Assembly (NCBI GenBank): GCA_003258405.1
Contig: QKPN01000012.1
Coordinates: 41,003 to 105,002 of the forward strand
DNA length: 64,000 nucleotides
Direction of reading: 5' to 3'
Source: Rhodobacteraceae bacterium DSL-40
GTDB taxonomy: Bacteria; Pseudomonadota; Alphaproteobacteria; Rhodobacterales; Rhodobacteraceae
This document shows positions 29,444 through 39,869 of the stretch, in pieces (the first letter of the stretch is position 1; each line of letters opens with the position of its first letter). Made by a program: the position numbers and the translations under genes. The notes beneath the pieces were generated by a model that was given only the letters and a program-made list of their open reading frames with translations, did no database searches and had not been told where the DNA came from.

Positions 29444-29848
29444 TCAGGGTGTTGCAGGCCCCACGCCCTCTGACAGCAGGTTCCCGGCGAGCTCCATGGC
29501 CTCCTCGCGGGTCTGGGCGAGCCTCAGCGGAAAGCCCCAGACTTTGGCGAAGGCCACGCCGAACGTCCTGAAGGCCAGGCGCTTGGCGGAGTTCGGCTCG
29601 ATCACGATCATCGCCCTGACGAGCGCCCGCAGCTCTGCCTTGTGCTTCTTCATCCACAGCGCGGTGCGCTTCTTTTCCTCGTGGCTGTGGTCGTGGTCTT
29701 CGGTCGGGGCGTTGTCGGTCAGGATGACGAAGGGCGCGCCGCGCTCAAGGCTCGCCTCCAGCGCCGCGAAATCCTCGTCGTGGTCGTGATCGGGCGCGTC
29801 GTCATAGCTCATCCAGACAAGCGGGAAATTCGTGATATCGAGGGGCAT
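29444..29848 (-). CDS. Small hypothetical protein, His/Asp-rich
   Basis: 134-residue soluble protein starting MPLDITNFPLVWMSYDDAPDHDHDED, with a second cluster DHDHSHEEKK in the middle and a C-terminal half of helix-strand pattern (AKVWGFPLRLAQTREEAMELAGNLL). The overall pattern recalls small STAS/SpoIIAA-like folds, but I cannot assign a family. The two HD-rich stretches could bind metal. GGGAG lies about eight bases before the ATG. It is second in a two-gene unit after the membrane protein at 29878. Confidence 0.75.
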   Translation of the reverse strand: MPLDITNFPLVWMSYDDAPDHDHDEDFAALEASLERGAPFVILTDNAPTEDHDHSHEEKKRTALWMKKHKAELRALVRAMIVIEPNSAKRLAFRTFGVAFAKVWGFPLRLAQTREEAMELAGNLLSEGVGPATP

Positions 29849-29877
29849 GTGTCGTCTCCCAGCGAGAATGGACGGTT

Positions 29878-30276
29878 TCAGGTCGAGCGGATGTGCCGCC
29901 ACGTAGAGGCAAGCGCGACCACGCCCGGAAGCGTGACGGCCAGCAGCTCCAGGCCGACAAGATGGCCGCCATCGCGCACGCCATCGAAGACGCCCGCGAG
30001 CGTGCTCATGATGAACAGCAGACCGCCGAGGACGAGCATCGCCCAGTCGGTCACGCGCCGTGCGGCAAGCGCCAGCAGGGGCGGGACGACCCAGGCGCCA
30101 TAGAAAAGGGACACGCCCCACAAGGCGGCGGGATCGAAGGTCATGGCCTGCATCGCCCCGCCGCTGCCGACATGGGTGTTCAGATAGGAAAAGCACTGGA
30201 TCGTGACGAAGAGGGCGGCCCCGACTGCGGGGATGAGCCATGCGAGCGCGAGCCGGGCCGGGGCATTGTCGATCAC
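29878..30276 (-). CDS. Small four-helix membrane protein
   Basis: 132 residues from a GTG at 30276 that has CAGGAG seven bases upstream. Four predicted helices: LALAWLIPAVGAALFVTIQ, LWGVSLFYGAWVVPPLLALAA, WAMLVLGGLLFIMSTLAGV and LVGLELLAVTLPGVVAL. No family is recognised. It is followed by the His/Asp-rich gene after 29 bases and is divergent from an AraC regulator, which probably controls both. Confidence 0.75.
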   Translation of the reverse strand: MIDNAPARLALAWLIPAVGAALFVTIQCFSYLNTHVGSGGAMQAMTFDPAALWGVSLFYGAWVVPPLLALAARRVTDWAMLVLGGLLFIMSTLAGVFDGVRDGGHLVGLELLAVTLPGVVALASTWRHIRST

Positions 30277-30461
30277 GTGAGAACTCCTGTGCCAAAGTGT
30301 CGGGCAGGTCAGCCCTGCCCCTCCGGAAACGGAGCGCGATCCCGGGGATCCGCGAGCCGCCTCTGCCTCACAGCAATGCGCCAGCCGGCGCGTGGCGTCA
30401 TTGCGCAATCCTGCCATTATATGTTTCAATCCGGCCAAAACCGAAGACGCCGAGGTCCGAG

Positions 30462-31262
30462 ATGTATCTGGACAACCGTCGCGACTGGCTCGCCTATGTC
30501 GACGAGATCCCGCGGGCGCTGGTGGCCGCCAACGCGGTCACCACCCTTGACGCCCTGGAGCAATCGCCCCGGCATCACCATCAGAAGGCGCAACTGCTCT
30601 TCACGGTCCGTGGCGTCGTCAATTGCGAGGTTGACGGCGCCGTCTGGATCGTACCGCCGCAATGCGCCGTGTGGATTCCCGGCGGGCTGCCCCATTCCGT
30701 TTTCGGCTCGGGCGAGGTGGAGTGTCTCTCGCTCTTCATTGACCCCCCCGCATCGGCGGACCTGCCGAACGACTGCTGTACGATCACGGTGTCGCGCTTC
30801 TTCCGTGAGTTGCTGATGCGGGCAAACGCGCTGCCGGAGCTCTATGACGTCGACGGACCGGATGGCCGGATCGTGTCGGTTCTCTTCGACGAGCTGGCCG
30901 CGGCGCCGGTCGAGGACCTCCGCCTCCCCCTCCCCGGCGATCCGCGCCTGAAGAAGCTCACCGACCTGTTGATCGCGGCGCCTGCGGATCATGCGAGTGT
31001 CGGGGAATGGGCCGCCCGCGTCGCGCTCAGCGAGCGCAGCCTGAGCCGGCTTCTGGCCGAAGAGCTGGGCATGAGTTTCGGCCGCTGGCGCCGACAGCTG
31101 CATGTTGTCCTCGCCCTGCGGCGGCTGAGCGCCGGCCAGTCGGTTCAGGCCGTCGCGATGGATCTCGGCTATGAAAGCGCCAGCAGTTTCGTGACCATGT
31201 TTCGAAAGATGGTCGGCAAGCCGCCAAGCCGCTATCTGCTCGAGCGGCGTCGTTCAGGGTAG
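30462..31262 (+). CDS. AraC-family transcriptional regulator
   Basis: 266 residues. The N-terminal cupin sensor domain has QSPRHHHQKAQLLFTVRGVVNC and VWIPGGLPHSV. The C-terminal double helix-turn-helix contains SVGEWAARVALSERSLSRLLAEELGMSFGRWRR and SVQAVAMDLGYESASSFVTMFRKMVGKPPSRY. GAGG lies seven bases before the ATG. The His-rich cupin may bind metal or a small ligand. It is divergent from the two small genes at 29444-30276. Confidence 0.93.
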   Translation: MYLDNRRDWLAYVDEIPRALVAANAVTTLDALEQSPRHHHQKAQLLFTVRGVVNCEVDGAVWIVPPQCAVWIPGGLPHSVFGSGEVECLSLFIDPPASADLPNDCCTITVSRFFRELLMRANALPELYDVDGPDGRIVSVLFDELAAAPVEDLRLPLPGDPRLKKLTDLLIAAPADHASVGEWAARVALSERSLSRLLAEELGMSFGRWRRQLHVVLALRRLSAGQSVQAVAMDLGYESASSFVTMFRKMVGKPPSRYLLERRRSG

Positions 31263-31388
31263 GCGCGAGCGACAGGAGCGGCCGGGTGCGGCCCACGATC
31301 GCCGCCTGGCGCATGCTCCGGCGGGGTGATCGCCCCGACGCGCGGCCGTGTTCACGTTCAAGACCTCGTTGTGACCCCGAAGCAGGTC

Positions 31389-31811
31389 TCAGTGCTCGCC
31401 TTCGCAGGCCTGATGGTCGGCGAGGGCGTGCAGCACCCGACAGGGTTGCCCATCGGAATGACCGTCGCAGGCCTTGACGACGCGCACCAGTTCCATCTCC
31501 AGCCGCCGCAACCGCGCGATCCGGTCCCGGATTTCGACAATCCGGTTCTTCGCGATGCGATGCGCGTCGCCATGGGCCGCATGGGGCGTCTCCTGCAACG
31601 CGATCAGTTCGGCGATGGCGTCGAGGTCGAAGCCGAGCTGCCGGGCGTGGGCGATGAAGGACAGCCGGTCCAGCTCGGCATCGCCATAGCGCCGTTGCCC
31701 CCCGTCCGTGCGGCCGGGATCGGGCAGGAGACCGCGCCCCTCATAGTAGCGGATCGTCGTCACCTTCACGCCCGTGCGCTTCGACAGCGCGCCGATGGAA
31801 TGGCCCCGCAT
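31389..31811 (-). CDS. MerR-family metal-responsive regulator
   Basis: 140 residues with the MerR winged helix (SIGALSKRTGVKVTTIRYYEGRGLLPDP), the dimer helix, and a metal-binding loop with C115 and C124 (VVKACDGHSDGQPC) plus C136 in a His-rich tail. The cysteine that sits near position 79 in ZntR/CadR-type sensors is replaced by His/Ala (PHAAHGDAHRIA), so metal choice may be zinc or cobalt rather than cadmium or lead. It is divergent from the cation efflux gene, with a MerR-type promoter between. Confidence 0.92.
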   Translation of the reverse strand: MRGHSIGALSKRTGVKVTTIRYYEGRGLLPDPGRTDGGQRRYGDAELDRLSFIAHARQLGFDLDAIAELIALQETPHAAHGDAHRIAKNRIVEIRDRIARLRRLEMELVRVVKACDGHSDGQPCRVLHALADHQACEGEH

Positions 31812-31824
31812 CGCGATTACCCCA

Positions 31825-31855
31825 TTGAAGCTACAGTCGCTGTAGGTCGTATGCC
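31825..31855 (+). promoter_or_regulatory. MerR-type long-spacer promoter and operator
   Basis: TTGAAG (31825-31830) and TATGCC (31850-31855) are separated by 19 bases. The spacer holds the dyad CTACAG-TCG-CTGTAG (31831-31845). A 19-20 base spacer with a central dyad is the hallmark of promoters activated by MerR proteins that twist DNA. It points towards the efflux gene at 32058. Confidence 0.8.
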
Positions 31856-31887
31856 CCATGGGGACGAAACGAATCAAGAGTGCCGCG

Positions 31888-32058
31888 ATGACCGACCACC
31901 ACCTCCACCGCACCGACCCGCCGGACCTCGACGCCCCTGCGGGCCGCAAACGGCTCGCAGAACCGGGCCGAACCCACCTGTCGCGTTTCGAGCGCATCGG
32001 CGCTGCCTGCGACGTCGTGCCCCCGGCAGAGACGGGTCTCAAGGCGGAGGTGCGGTGA
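31888..32058 (+). CDS. Small ORF (56 codons) coupled to the cation efflux gene
   Basis: Begins MTDHHLHRTDPPDLDAPAG and ends GAACDVVPPAETGLKAEVR; an upstream in-frame ATG at 31858 would add ten residues but precedes the predicted transcript start. The codons are rich in third-position G/C. Its TGA shares one base with the ATG of the efflux gene (TGATG), and that gene's GGAGG lies within its last codons. Its own ribosome binding site is weak. It may be a genuine small protein or a leader that couples translation. Confidence 0.45.
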   Translation: MTDHHLHRTDPPDLDAPAGRKRLAEPGRTHLSRFERIGAACDVVPPAETGLKAEVR

Positions 32059-33020
32059 TGGGACACGATCACGATCATCCGCACGGGCATGGCCACGACC
32101 ACGCGCATGGGCACGCGGGCCATTCGCACGGCCCGACGCTCTCGGCCAACGATGCGCCCGAGGCGCGCCGATCCAAGGAACGCGCGATCCTCATCGCCGC
32201 CGCCCTGACGGGCAGCTTCATGGGGGCGGAGGTCATCGGCGGGCTCCTCTCGGGATCGCTCGCGCTGCTGGCCGACGCCGGCCACATGCTGACCGACTTC
32301 GCCTCGCTCCTGCTGGCCTGGTTCGCCTTCCGGCTGGCACGGCGACCGGCGGACTGGAAGCGGACCTACGGCTTCGACCGCTTCTCGGTGCTGGCCGCCT
32401 TCGTGAACGGGCTCACGCTGTTCGCCATCGCGGGGTGGATCCTCCTGGAGGCCGTCCAGCGCCTGCGCGATCCGCACGAGGTGCTGGGCGGGCTGATGCT
32501 CTGGGTCGCCGTGGCGGGGCTCGTGGTGAACGTCGTGGCCTTCTGGGTGCTCAGCCGCGCGGAGGGCGACAACCTCAACGTCCGTGCCGCCGCCCTGCAT
32601 GTCATGGGCGATCTGCTGGGCTCGGTCGCGGCGATTGCGGCCTCGCTCGTCATCATCTGGACGGGTTGGACCCCCATCGACCCGATCCTGTCGGTGCTCG
32701 TCGCCTTCCTCATCCTGCGCTCGGCGTGGACCGTCGTGCGCGAGAGCGGCCACATCCTGCTCGAAGGCGCGCCGGCGGGCTTCGATGCCCGCGCCGTCGC
32801 GGCCGACCTGGAAGGCACGCTGCCCGGCGTGGCCCGTGCCCATCACGTCCACGCCTGGTCGATCACGCAGGAGCGCCCCATGGCGACGCTGGAGGTCGAG
32901 CTCGCGCCCGGCGCGGTGGCGGATGACGTGCGCCGCGCCGTGAAGGTCCGCGTGCGCGAGACGACCGGGATGGAGCATGTGACCGTCGAGGTGGCGGCAG
33001 GCACGGCGCAGGAGGGGTGA
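32058..33020 (+). CDS. Cation diffusion facilitator, zinc-type (CzcD/ZitB-like)
   Basis: Proton-driven efflux of Zn(II) and similar ions from the cytoplasm. The 320 residues start with a His/Asp/Gly-rich metal-binding tail (about 1-26), then six membrane helices. The transport-site HxxxD is in helix 2 (DAGHMLTDFASLLLAWFA) and in helix 5 (HVMGDLLGSVAAI), the HD/HD set of zinc transporters. A C-terminal ferredoxin-like domain contains VHAWSIT. GGAGG lies seven bases before the ATG. Regulation by the divergent MerR protein is strongly suggested. Confidence 0.96.
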   Translation: MGHDHDHPHGHGHDHAHGHAGHSHGPTLSANDAPEARRSKERAILIAAALTGSFMGAEVIGGLLSGSLALLADAGHMLTDFASLLLAWFAFRLARRPADWKRTYGFDRFSVLAAFVNGLTLFAIAGWILLEAVQRLRDPHEVLGGLMLWVAVAGLVVNVVAFWVLSRAEGDNLNVRAAALHVMGDLLGSVAAIAASLVIIWTGWTPIDPILSVLVAFLILRSAWTVVRESGHILLEGAPAGFDARAVAADLEGTLPGVARAHHVHAWSITQERPMATLEVELAPGAVADDVRRAVKVRVRETTGMEHVTVEVAAGTAQEG

Positions 33021-33060
33021 AGCGCCACCTGTCCGAGAGGCTGGAACGGACACATGGGGA

Positions 33061-33079
33061 TGTCCGGGCATGCCGGACA
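33061..33079. repeat. Inverted repeat downstream of the efflux gene
   Basis: TGTCCGG and CCGGACA with a five-base loop form a 7-bp stem. A further TGTCC...GGACA pair precedes it at about 33026-33048. It may end the efflux transcript; no T-tract follows. Confidence 0.4.
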
Positions 33080-33220
33080 GTCGCGCGTGGCGCGGCGCAG
33101 GCCCGCTTCGTCCGCGGTGCCGCGATGGGCGCGAGGACACCCGTTCCACCGGTCACGAATGACCGCTTCGGTGCCGCCGCAGGGCCGCGCCGCGGCTGAA
33201 TGGCCGCGCACGGGACAAGA

Positions 33221-33243
33221 CCGCCGCCCCTGGGGGGCGGCGG
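33221..33243 (-). terminator. Terminator of the formaldehyde dehydrogenase gene
   Basis: A perfect 10-bp stem (CCGCCGCCCC/GGGGCGGCGG) with a three-base loop, followed on the minus strand by TCTTGT, 23 bases after the stop at 33266. Confidence 0.7.
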
Positions 33244-33265
33244 CCGAGCAGAGGTCGGTCTGCTA

Positions 33266-34447
33266 TCAGGATGCCAGCATGGCGTGCGGATCGAGCACGA
33301 ACTTCTTCGCAACGCCGCTGTCGAAGCTCTTGTAGCCCTCGGCCGCCTGCTCGAGCGGAATGATCGTGGCATTGACGATATCCGCGATCGGAAGCCGGTC
33401 GTGCAGGATGGCCTGCATCAGCTGGCGGTTATACTTCAGCACCGGGGTCTGGCCGGTGTGGAAGCTCTGGGCCTTTGCCCAGCCAAGACCGAAACGCATC
33501 GACAGGTTGCCGGTCTTCGCCGCGTCGTCCACCGCGCCCGGATCCTCGGTCACGTAGAGGCCCGGAATGCCGATGCCGCCCGCGACACGGGTGATCTCCA
33601 TCATCTGGTTCAGCACGATGGCCGGCTGTTCGCCGCCCGAATGGCCGCGCGCCTCGAAGCCCACCGCGTCGATGGCCGCGTCCACTTCCGGCGAGCCGAT
33701 GATATCGGCGATCATCTCGGGCAGGTTGTCGCCCTTCGACAGGTCGACCGGGGTGAAGCCGACCTTCGCGGCGTGCTGGAGACGCTCCGCGTTGAAATCG
33801 CCGATCAGCACCACGGCCGCGCCGAGGATGCGCGCCGAAGCCGCCGCGGCAAGGCCCACCGGGCCGGCGCCCGCCACGTAGACGACGGAGCCGACGCCGA
33901 CCCCCGCCTTCAGCGCGCCGTGGAAGCCGGTCGGCAGGATGTCCGACAGCATGGTCAGGTCGCGGATCTTGGCCAGCGCCTGATCCCGGTCGGGGAACTT
34001 CAGAAGGTTGAAATCCGCATAAGGCACGGTGACATAGCGGGCCTGTCCGCCGATCCAGCCGCCCATGTCGACGTAGCCGTAGGCCCCGCCCGCGCGCGCG
34101 GGGTTCACCGTCAGGCACACGCCCGTGTCGCCCTCGCGGCAGCACCGGCAGCGCCCGCAGGCCACGTTGAACGGCACCGAGACCAGATCGCCGACCTTCA
34201 GCATCTCGACGTCGGAGCCGGTCTCGATCACCTCGCCGGTGATCTCGTGCCCCAGCACCAGCCCCGGCTCGGCCGTGGTACGCCCGCGCACCATGTGCTG
34301 ATCGGAGCCGCAGATGTTGGTCGAGATGACCTTGAGGATCACCGCGTGCTCCATCTTGCGCCCGTCGGGCGACTGAAGCTTGGGATCCTCGATCTTCTGC
34401 ACCTCGACTGACCCGGGGCCAGTGTAAACAACACCGATATTGCTCAT
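33266..34447 (-). CDS. fdhA: Formaldehyde dehydrogenase, glutathione-independent
   Basis: Zinc-dependent NAD+-using enzyme (medium-chain dehydrogenase superfamily) that converts formaldehyde to formate without glutathione. Across its 393 residues it closely follows the Pseudomonas putida enzyme from memory: NICGSDQHMVRGRTTA, LGHEITGEVIE, the structural zinc cysteines in NVACGRCRCCREGDTGVCL, the NAD fold VYVAGAGPVGLAAAASA, and FGLGWAKAQSFHTGQTPV. The ATG at 34447 has GGAGGAG six bases upstream, whereas the in-frame ATG at 34462 overlaps that site. It is a single gene with its own terminator. Confidence 0.96.
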   Translation of the reverse strand: MSNIGVVYTGPGSVEVQKIEDPKLQSPDGRKMEHAVILKVISTNICGSDQHMVRGRTTAEPGLVLGHEITGEVIETGSDVEMLKVGDLVSVPFNVACGRCRCCREGDTGVCLTVNPARAGGAYGYVDMGGWIGGQARYVTVPYADFNLLKFPDRDQALAKIRDLTMLSDILPTGFHGALKAGVGVGSVVYVAGAGPVGLAAAASARILGAAVVLIGDFNAERLQHAAKVGFTPVDLSKGDNLPEMIADIIGSPEVDAAIDAVGFEARGHSGGEQPAIVLNQMMEITRVAGGIGIPGLYVTEDPGAVDDAAKTGNLSMRFGLGWAKAQSFHTGQTPVLKYNRQLMQAILHDRLPIADIVNATIIPLEQAAEGYKSFDSGVAKKFVLDPHAMLAS

Positions 34448-34647
34448 GTGCGTCTCCTCCATAGTCTAACACAGGCGAGGCCCCGCATGCCGGTATGCCG
34501 AACATTACGGGGCCTCGCCGGCGGGATGCTACACTTGGCAGCCGAACTCACACGCCGGGAAACGACATGGCCTGGAATGCCAGCGACAGCAGCGCCCGGA
34601 CGGCAGGATGCGGAAGATCGGCGGGCGGTTTCGCGTCCGGGCTTTCC

Positions 34648-35685
<1,038 letters not shown>

Positions 35686-35820
35686 GGCGGGGCCTTTTCT
35701 CTGGGTGCGTGACGCGATCTTAGAGGCCCGCCGGGAAATGGCTTTGCCGTTCCTGTTCCAGTTCGGCTAATTTGGGGCAGATGCTTTCAAATCAGCGGTT
35801 TACTTTGGGGGTTTCTGCCC

Positions 35821-36303
35821 GTGCCCGAGATCGATGCCGTGAACGCCCGGATCCTGGCCCTGTTGCAGGACGACGGGCGGATGACCAACGCGAAGCTCTC
35901 CGAACGGCTCGGCATGAGCGAGACGCCGTGCTGGCGTCGGCTGAAGCAGCTCGAGCAGGACGGCATCATCGAGGGCTACCAGGCCAATCTGAACCGCCGC
36001 AAGCTCGGGCTCGGCGTCCTGGCGTTCGTGCAGCTTCGCTGCTCGGAGCACGACCGGACCGCCACGGCGGAATTCCAGCGGATCGTCGAGACGAGCCCCA
36101 ACATCCTGTCCTGTCACAACACCACCGGCGCCGACGATTTCCTGCTGATCGTCGTGGCCCGCGATCTCGACGACTACAGCGCCTTCGTCGACAGCACCCT
36201 GCGCCGCCTGCCGGGGGTGACGAGCATCCGGTCCAACCTCTCGCTGAGAGAGATGAAGGCCTCCAGCAAGCTTCCGGTCTCGCCGCCCTTCGCGCCGGGA
36301 TGA
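35821..36303 (+). CDS. Lrp/AsnC-family transcriptional regulator
   Basis: 160 residues with a GTG start. The N-terminal helix-turn-helix (VNARILALLQDDGRMTNAKLSERLGMSETPCWRRLKQLEQDGII) is followed by the RAM ligand-binding domain (LGLGVLAFVQLRC... DDFLLIVVARDLDDYSAFVDSTLRRLPGV). GGGGG lies about nine bases upstream. It is divergent from the alcohol dehydrogenase gene across 135 bases and probably controls it. Confidence 0.92.
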   Translation: MPEIDAVNARILALLQDDGRMTNAKLSERLGMSETPCWRRLKQLEQDGIIEGYQANLNRRKLGLGVLAFVQLRCSEHDRTATAEFQRIVETSPNILSCHNTTGADDFLLIVVARDLDDYSAFVDSTLRRLPGVTSIRSNLSLREMKASSKLPVSPPFAPG

Positions 36304-36371
36304 TGGCATTCCGTGCGGAGCAAGGCCGGGGCGCCTCGCATTCGGGTTTCCGCGCGGCTCTTTCGGGCGGG

Positions 36372-36854
36372 TCAGGTGAGCTTGCCGGCGAGGCGGTCGC
36401 GGGCGGCCGACTGGGCCTCGCGGCCGATCGGAACGAGCTCCGCGGCGCTGGCGAGGCCGAAGGGCGGCATGCCGGAATAGACGCATTCATACTCGCCGGC
36501 GCGGATCCGGTAGGTCTCGTGCCAGATGCCGATATCGCCCCGCGCGCCACGAATGCGCTTGTTGAAGGCGACCCAGGCGGGCCAGTGCGATGCCTCCTGC
36601 GACCGCGCATAGGCCTCGAGCTGCTCGAAGGAGCGCCAGTACTGGGCGATCACGCCGCTCCGGATCGGGGTCGAGCCGAGAAAGCCCGACTCAGGCCCCG
36701 CCTGCCGCAGTTCGCGCACCATCTTCGGCATGGCCGTCAGGACCGGCCACCATTGCCGGATCTTCCAGGGCTTGTTGATCCGCATCCCGATGAGAAACAC
36801 GACAAAATCGCCTTCCATGCGGGCCGTGAACTGGCCGTTGACGACCTTCGACAT
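36372..36854 (-). CDS. DUF4188 family protein
   Basis: 160 residues. The pattern [54 protein letters not shown] and [14 protein letters not shown]...VGIWHETY-type (here [28 protein letters not shown]) is characteristic of DUF4188, a dimeric alpha-beta barrel family sometimes labelled monooxygenase-like. No active site is established. GGAGGAG lies five bases before the ATG. It is a single gene. Confidence 0.9.
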   Translation of the reverse strand: MSKVVNGQFTARMEGDFVVFLIGMRINKPWKIRQWWPVLTAMPKMVRELRQAGPESGFLGSTPIRSGVIAQYWRSFEQLEAYARSQEASHWPAWVAFNKRIRGARGDIGIWHETYRIRAGEYECVYSGMPPFGLASAAELVPIGREAQSAARDRLAGKLT

Positions 36855-37000
36855 CCTGGCTCCTCCCGTCCGGTCGACCTCCTTCGGCGGCATGCGCCCG
36901 GCATGACGCGCGCGCCTCGATGGTGCGGCTTTTGCCGGCGTCTGTGAAGAAGGAACGTTCGGAACCGGTCGCCGGGGGCGGCGGCAGGGCGGCGGCGCAC

Positions 37001-38263
37001 TCAGTGGCGGCGGAGCAGGACGATGCGGTTGGTGTTGGTGCCCTTGGCGCCGTTGGCGACACCCCAGCAGTTCGCGGTCTTGGTGAAGCTCTGCGCGTTC
37101 ACCATCACGCCGAGGCGCTCGAAGGGCAGGCCCTCGGCCGCGCTCCAGACGCGGCGCTCGAGCAGCACCTGGCCGCCCCGGACCTCGCCGACCTCGAAGG
37201 CGACATGGCCGCCGGGGCGGAGGACGCGGGCCATTTCGGCGAGCACGCGGACGACCATTTCCTCCCACGCGGCCTCGGTGCGGTGGCGGTCGATGGCGAC
37301 CGAGGCGGGGTCGATGCCCGCGAACCAGCAGCGGAGCCAGTTGTCGGCGGCATAATCGACGATATCGAGGAAGGGCGGCGAGGTGACGACGAGATCGACC
37401 GTGCCCGCGGACAGGCCCGTCGCCCAGGCCGGGCCGGTGGAGAGGCGTGCGGCACGGCCCGCGGGGGCGCAACCGTCGCGCAGCAGCGAGCGGGTCTTCT
37501 TCAGGATCTGCGCCGCCACGTCGCGCTCGGGCGGCGAGAGGCCGAGGCGGGCGTTGATCCGGCGCTGGGAGCCGATCGAGACCGCCTGGTTGGGCGGCAT
37601 GGAGCGGCCCGAGAAGAAGCCGGGCGAATGGCCCGAGAGGCGGTTGAGCGCCACCATGCGGATCCAGTCGGCGGCCGGATCGACGGGGCCTCCCTCGCCC
37701 GGCGGCGGCAGCCGCTCGGCGAGCCAGAGACGGAGCGCCTCGAGGCGGCGGAGGGTTTCGGGGTGGTAGAAGGCGAGGAGATCCTCGCGGGTGATCTCGC
37801 CGTGGGTCCAGTCCACGGTCTCGAGCGCCGCGGCGATCCCGGCCGTGGCGATGGGCCCGAGGCGCGGCCGGGTGAGCAGGATCGAGAGCGGGTTGATGTC
37901 ATTGCCGAGCGCGGTGCGGCCCGAAAGCGCGGCCTGCACCGGCGTGGTGCCGCGGCCCATGAACGGGTCGAGCACCGCGCCGCCGGGGCGGGTGAGGCGG
38001 CGGATGAAGAACTCCGGCAGCTGGGCCTTGAAGCAGGCCCGGTAGGAGACCTCGTGGATCGCATGCGAGCGGCGCTGGCCGGAGGTCCAGAACTCGTTGA
38101 TGAAATAGGGAATGCCCGCGTCGGTTTCGGTAAGCGTCGCTTGCCCGAATTCCCGGAAGCCCGCGAGCCCGGCGAGGAAGGGATCGCGGCGCCGTGCGGC
38201 GGCGGCCCGGCTCACGCGGGCACCGGCGGGGGCACGTCTCGGGTCATGGGCGGCTCGGGGCAC
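37001..38263 (-). CDS. DNA methyltransferase (amino-methyltransferase, orphan)
   Basis: SAM-dependent DNA methyltransferase of the N4-cytosine/N6-adenine type, 420 residues. Motif [22 protein letters not shown], is at about 95-115, and the catalytic motif [20 protein letters not shown], comes later, near 295. This is the reverse of the SPPY...DPFxGSGTT order of beta-class enzymes. No restriction endonuclease or specificity gene is adjacent. The listed start is a GTG without a clear ribosome binding site. Another GTG at 38212 would remove 17 residues. Confidence 0.88.
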   Translation of the reverse strand: MPRAAHDPRRAPAGARVSRAAAARRRDPFLAGLAGFREFGQATLTETDAGIPYFINEFWTSGQRRSHAIHEVSYRACFKAQLPEFFIRRLTRPGGAVLDPFMGRGTTPVQAALSGRTALGNDINPLSILLTRPRLGPIATAGIAAALETVDWTHGEITREDLLAFYHPETLRRLEALRLWLAERLPPPGEGGPVDPAADWIRMVALNRLSGHSPGFFSGRSMPPNQAVSIGSQRRINARLGLSPPERDVAAQILKKTRSLLRDGCAPAGRAARLSTGPAWATGLSAGTVDLVVTSPPFLDIVDYAADNWLRCWFAGIDPASVAIDRHRTEAAWEEMVVRVLAEMARVLRPGGHVAFEVGEVRGGQVLLERRVWSAAEGLPFERLGVMVNAQSFTKTANCWGVANGAKGTNTNRIVLLRRH

Positions 38264-38362
38264 AAGGTCTGGTGGGTGATGGCAGGTTGCGGGGCAATCC
38301 TAGGGCTTCGGGGGCGGCGGGGCAATCGTCTCTCTCCGGTTCGCCGGCCGCCCCCCGCCCGT

Positions 38363-39616
38363 TCAGGTGGCGGGCGCGGGGCCGCGGTCTTGCCATTCGC
38401 GATCGATCTCGGGCAGATCCTCGCCGTGGATCGCGGATTCGAAGCTGCGCAGGCGCTTGTAGATCGAGAGGAGCTCGACCACCGTCGTCCAGGAATTCAC
38501 CAGATACTGGAACGACGTCCGCACCTGATCGAGCGCGTTGAGGATCTGGTTCATCAGGCCGAGCGTGATGGTGCCCGCGACGATCGCCGGGGCGAGGACC
38601 ACGTAGCCGAAGATGTTGTCGACCTGCAGATAGAAGATCCGGGCGACGTTGAAATACATGTAGTGGAAGTAGAGGCGGAAGTAGTTCCGCCGCACATCGC
38701 GGAAGAGCTCGCGGGTGGTGGGGGGCTGCGCCCGGGTGGGGTCGTCCTCGCCGTAGACGAGCTCCTTGCGGTAGGCGGCCTCGACGCGCTGGTTGCGGAA
38801 CTCGAGGCCGGGGAGCTTGATGCCGACGAGCGCGAGGAAGGCGGTGCCCAGCACCGACCAGAGCAGCGCCGCGACCACCAGCGGATGCGGCACGGCGCCG
38901 AGCAGCGGCACTTCGGTGATGTTGGCCGAGAGCCGGATCAGCACCGGCATGAAGGCGATGAGCGTCATCAGCGAGTCGATGAGGTTGACGCCGAGCTGCT
39001 CCATCGTGGTGGAGAAGCGCATGGTGTCTTCCTGCACGCGCTGCGCCGCGCCCTCGATATGGCGCAGCCGCGGCCAGTAGGACATGTAGTAGCCGTTCAT
39101 CGCCGCGCGCCAGCGGAAGATCCAGTGGCTGACGAAGAAGCGGGTGAGCACGCCGATCACCACCGCGACCAGCACGATGCCGAGGAAGGAGATGATGCCG
39201 CCGTAGAGGTCGGCGAGCGTCACCTCGCGCGACTGGGAGAGCGCGGCCTGGATGAGGTCGTAGAACGGCCCATACCAGTCGTTGACCGCGACGCTCACCT
39301 GGACCTGGAAATAGGTGGCGAAAAGGATGAGCGCGGAGCCGAGGATCGACCAGCGCGTCCAGGGGTGGGGCTCGATCCGGGACCAGGCGAACGCGAAGAG
39401 GCCGGTCGCCGCGGCGAAATAGAGGTAGAACCACAGGAACTGGCCGGACCAGAAGCGCGAGACGCCGATGGCGTGCGCGGCCTCGTCGTCGAGCGAGAAA
39501 CCGAGCGTCGCGCCAAAGCCGGAGGCCCCGGCATACCAGAGCGCGATACAGGCAGCAGCCCACAGGATGGCCGACCAGACGAAGAGTCTGGGGCGGGGAA
39601 AGAAGGATACGAACAC
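38363..39616 (-). CDS. sbmA: SbmA/BacA-type peptide transporter
   Basis: Inner-membrane importer of peptides (microcins, bleomycin-like and Pro-rich antimicrobial peptides), driven by the proton gradient. The 417 residues follow E. coli SbmA closely from memory: [90 protein letters not shown] and [25 protein letters not shown]. It lacks a nucleotide-binding domain, as expected for SbmA and unlike full-length BacA relatives with an ABC domain. The GTG at 39616 gives the family N-terminus [12 protein letters not shown]. Confidence 0.95.
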   Translation of the reverse strand: MFVSFFPRPRLFVWSAILWAAACIALWYAGASGFGATLGFSLDDEAAHAIGVSRFWSGQFLWFYLYFAAATGLFAFAWSRIEPHPWTRWSILGSALILFATYFQVQVSVAVNDWYGPFYDLIQAALSQSREVTLADLYGGIISFLGIVLVAVVIGVLTRFFVSHWIFRWRAAMNGYYMSYWPRLRHIEGAAQRVQEDTMRFSTTMEQLGVNLIDSLMTLIAFMPVLIRLSANITEVPLLGAVPHPLVVAALLWSVLGTAFLALVGIKLPGLEFRNQRVEAAYRKELVYGEDDPTRAQPPTTRELFRDVRRNYFRLYFHYMYFNVARIFYLQVDNIFGYVVLAPAIVAGTITLGLMNQILNALDQVRTSFQYLVNSWTTVVELLSIYKRLRSFESAIHGEDLPEIDREWQDRGPAPAT

Positions 39617-39869
39617 CGGTGAATGGCCCTCTCTGCTTGCGCTCCCCGGCCCGCTCACCCACGGGCTGCGCGGCCACATGACCCGAAACGGGGGTGGCAT
39701 GCAATGCGCCCGCCCCCGGCATCGCGCGTTTGGGAACGGTGCGGAGCGGCGCTTCGTTTACCCGCCGCTAACCATGACAGGGATCAAGTGCGGCCGGATT
39801 TACCGGACCGCAGGGTTTCTCGGCCTAGCTGGCCCGCGACGAAACCGCGCACGGAACGGGAAGACGGAC

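Noticed and set aside
33000..33211. Minus-strand frame with RDCPACPDIPM, recalling the start of formylglycine-generating enzymes
   Set aside because: The match is only a few residues, arises from the TGTCCGG inverted repeat, and nothing after it fits that family.
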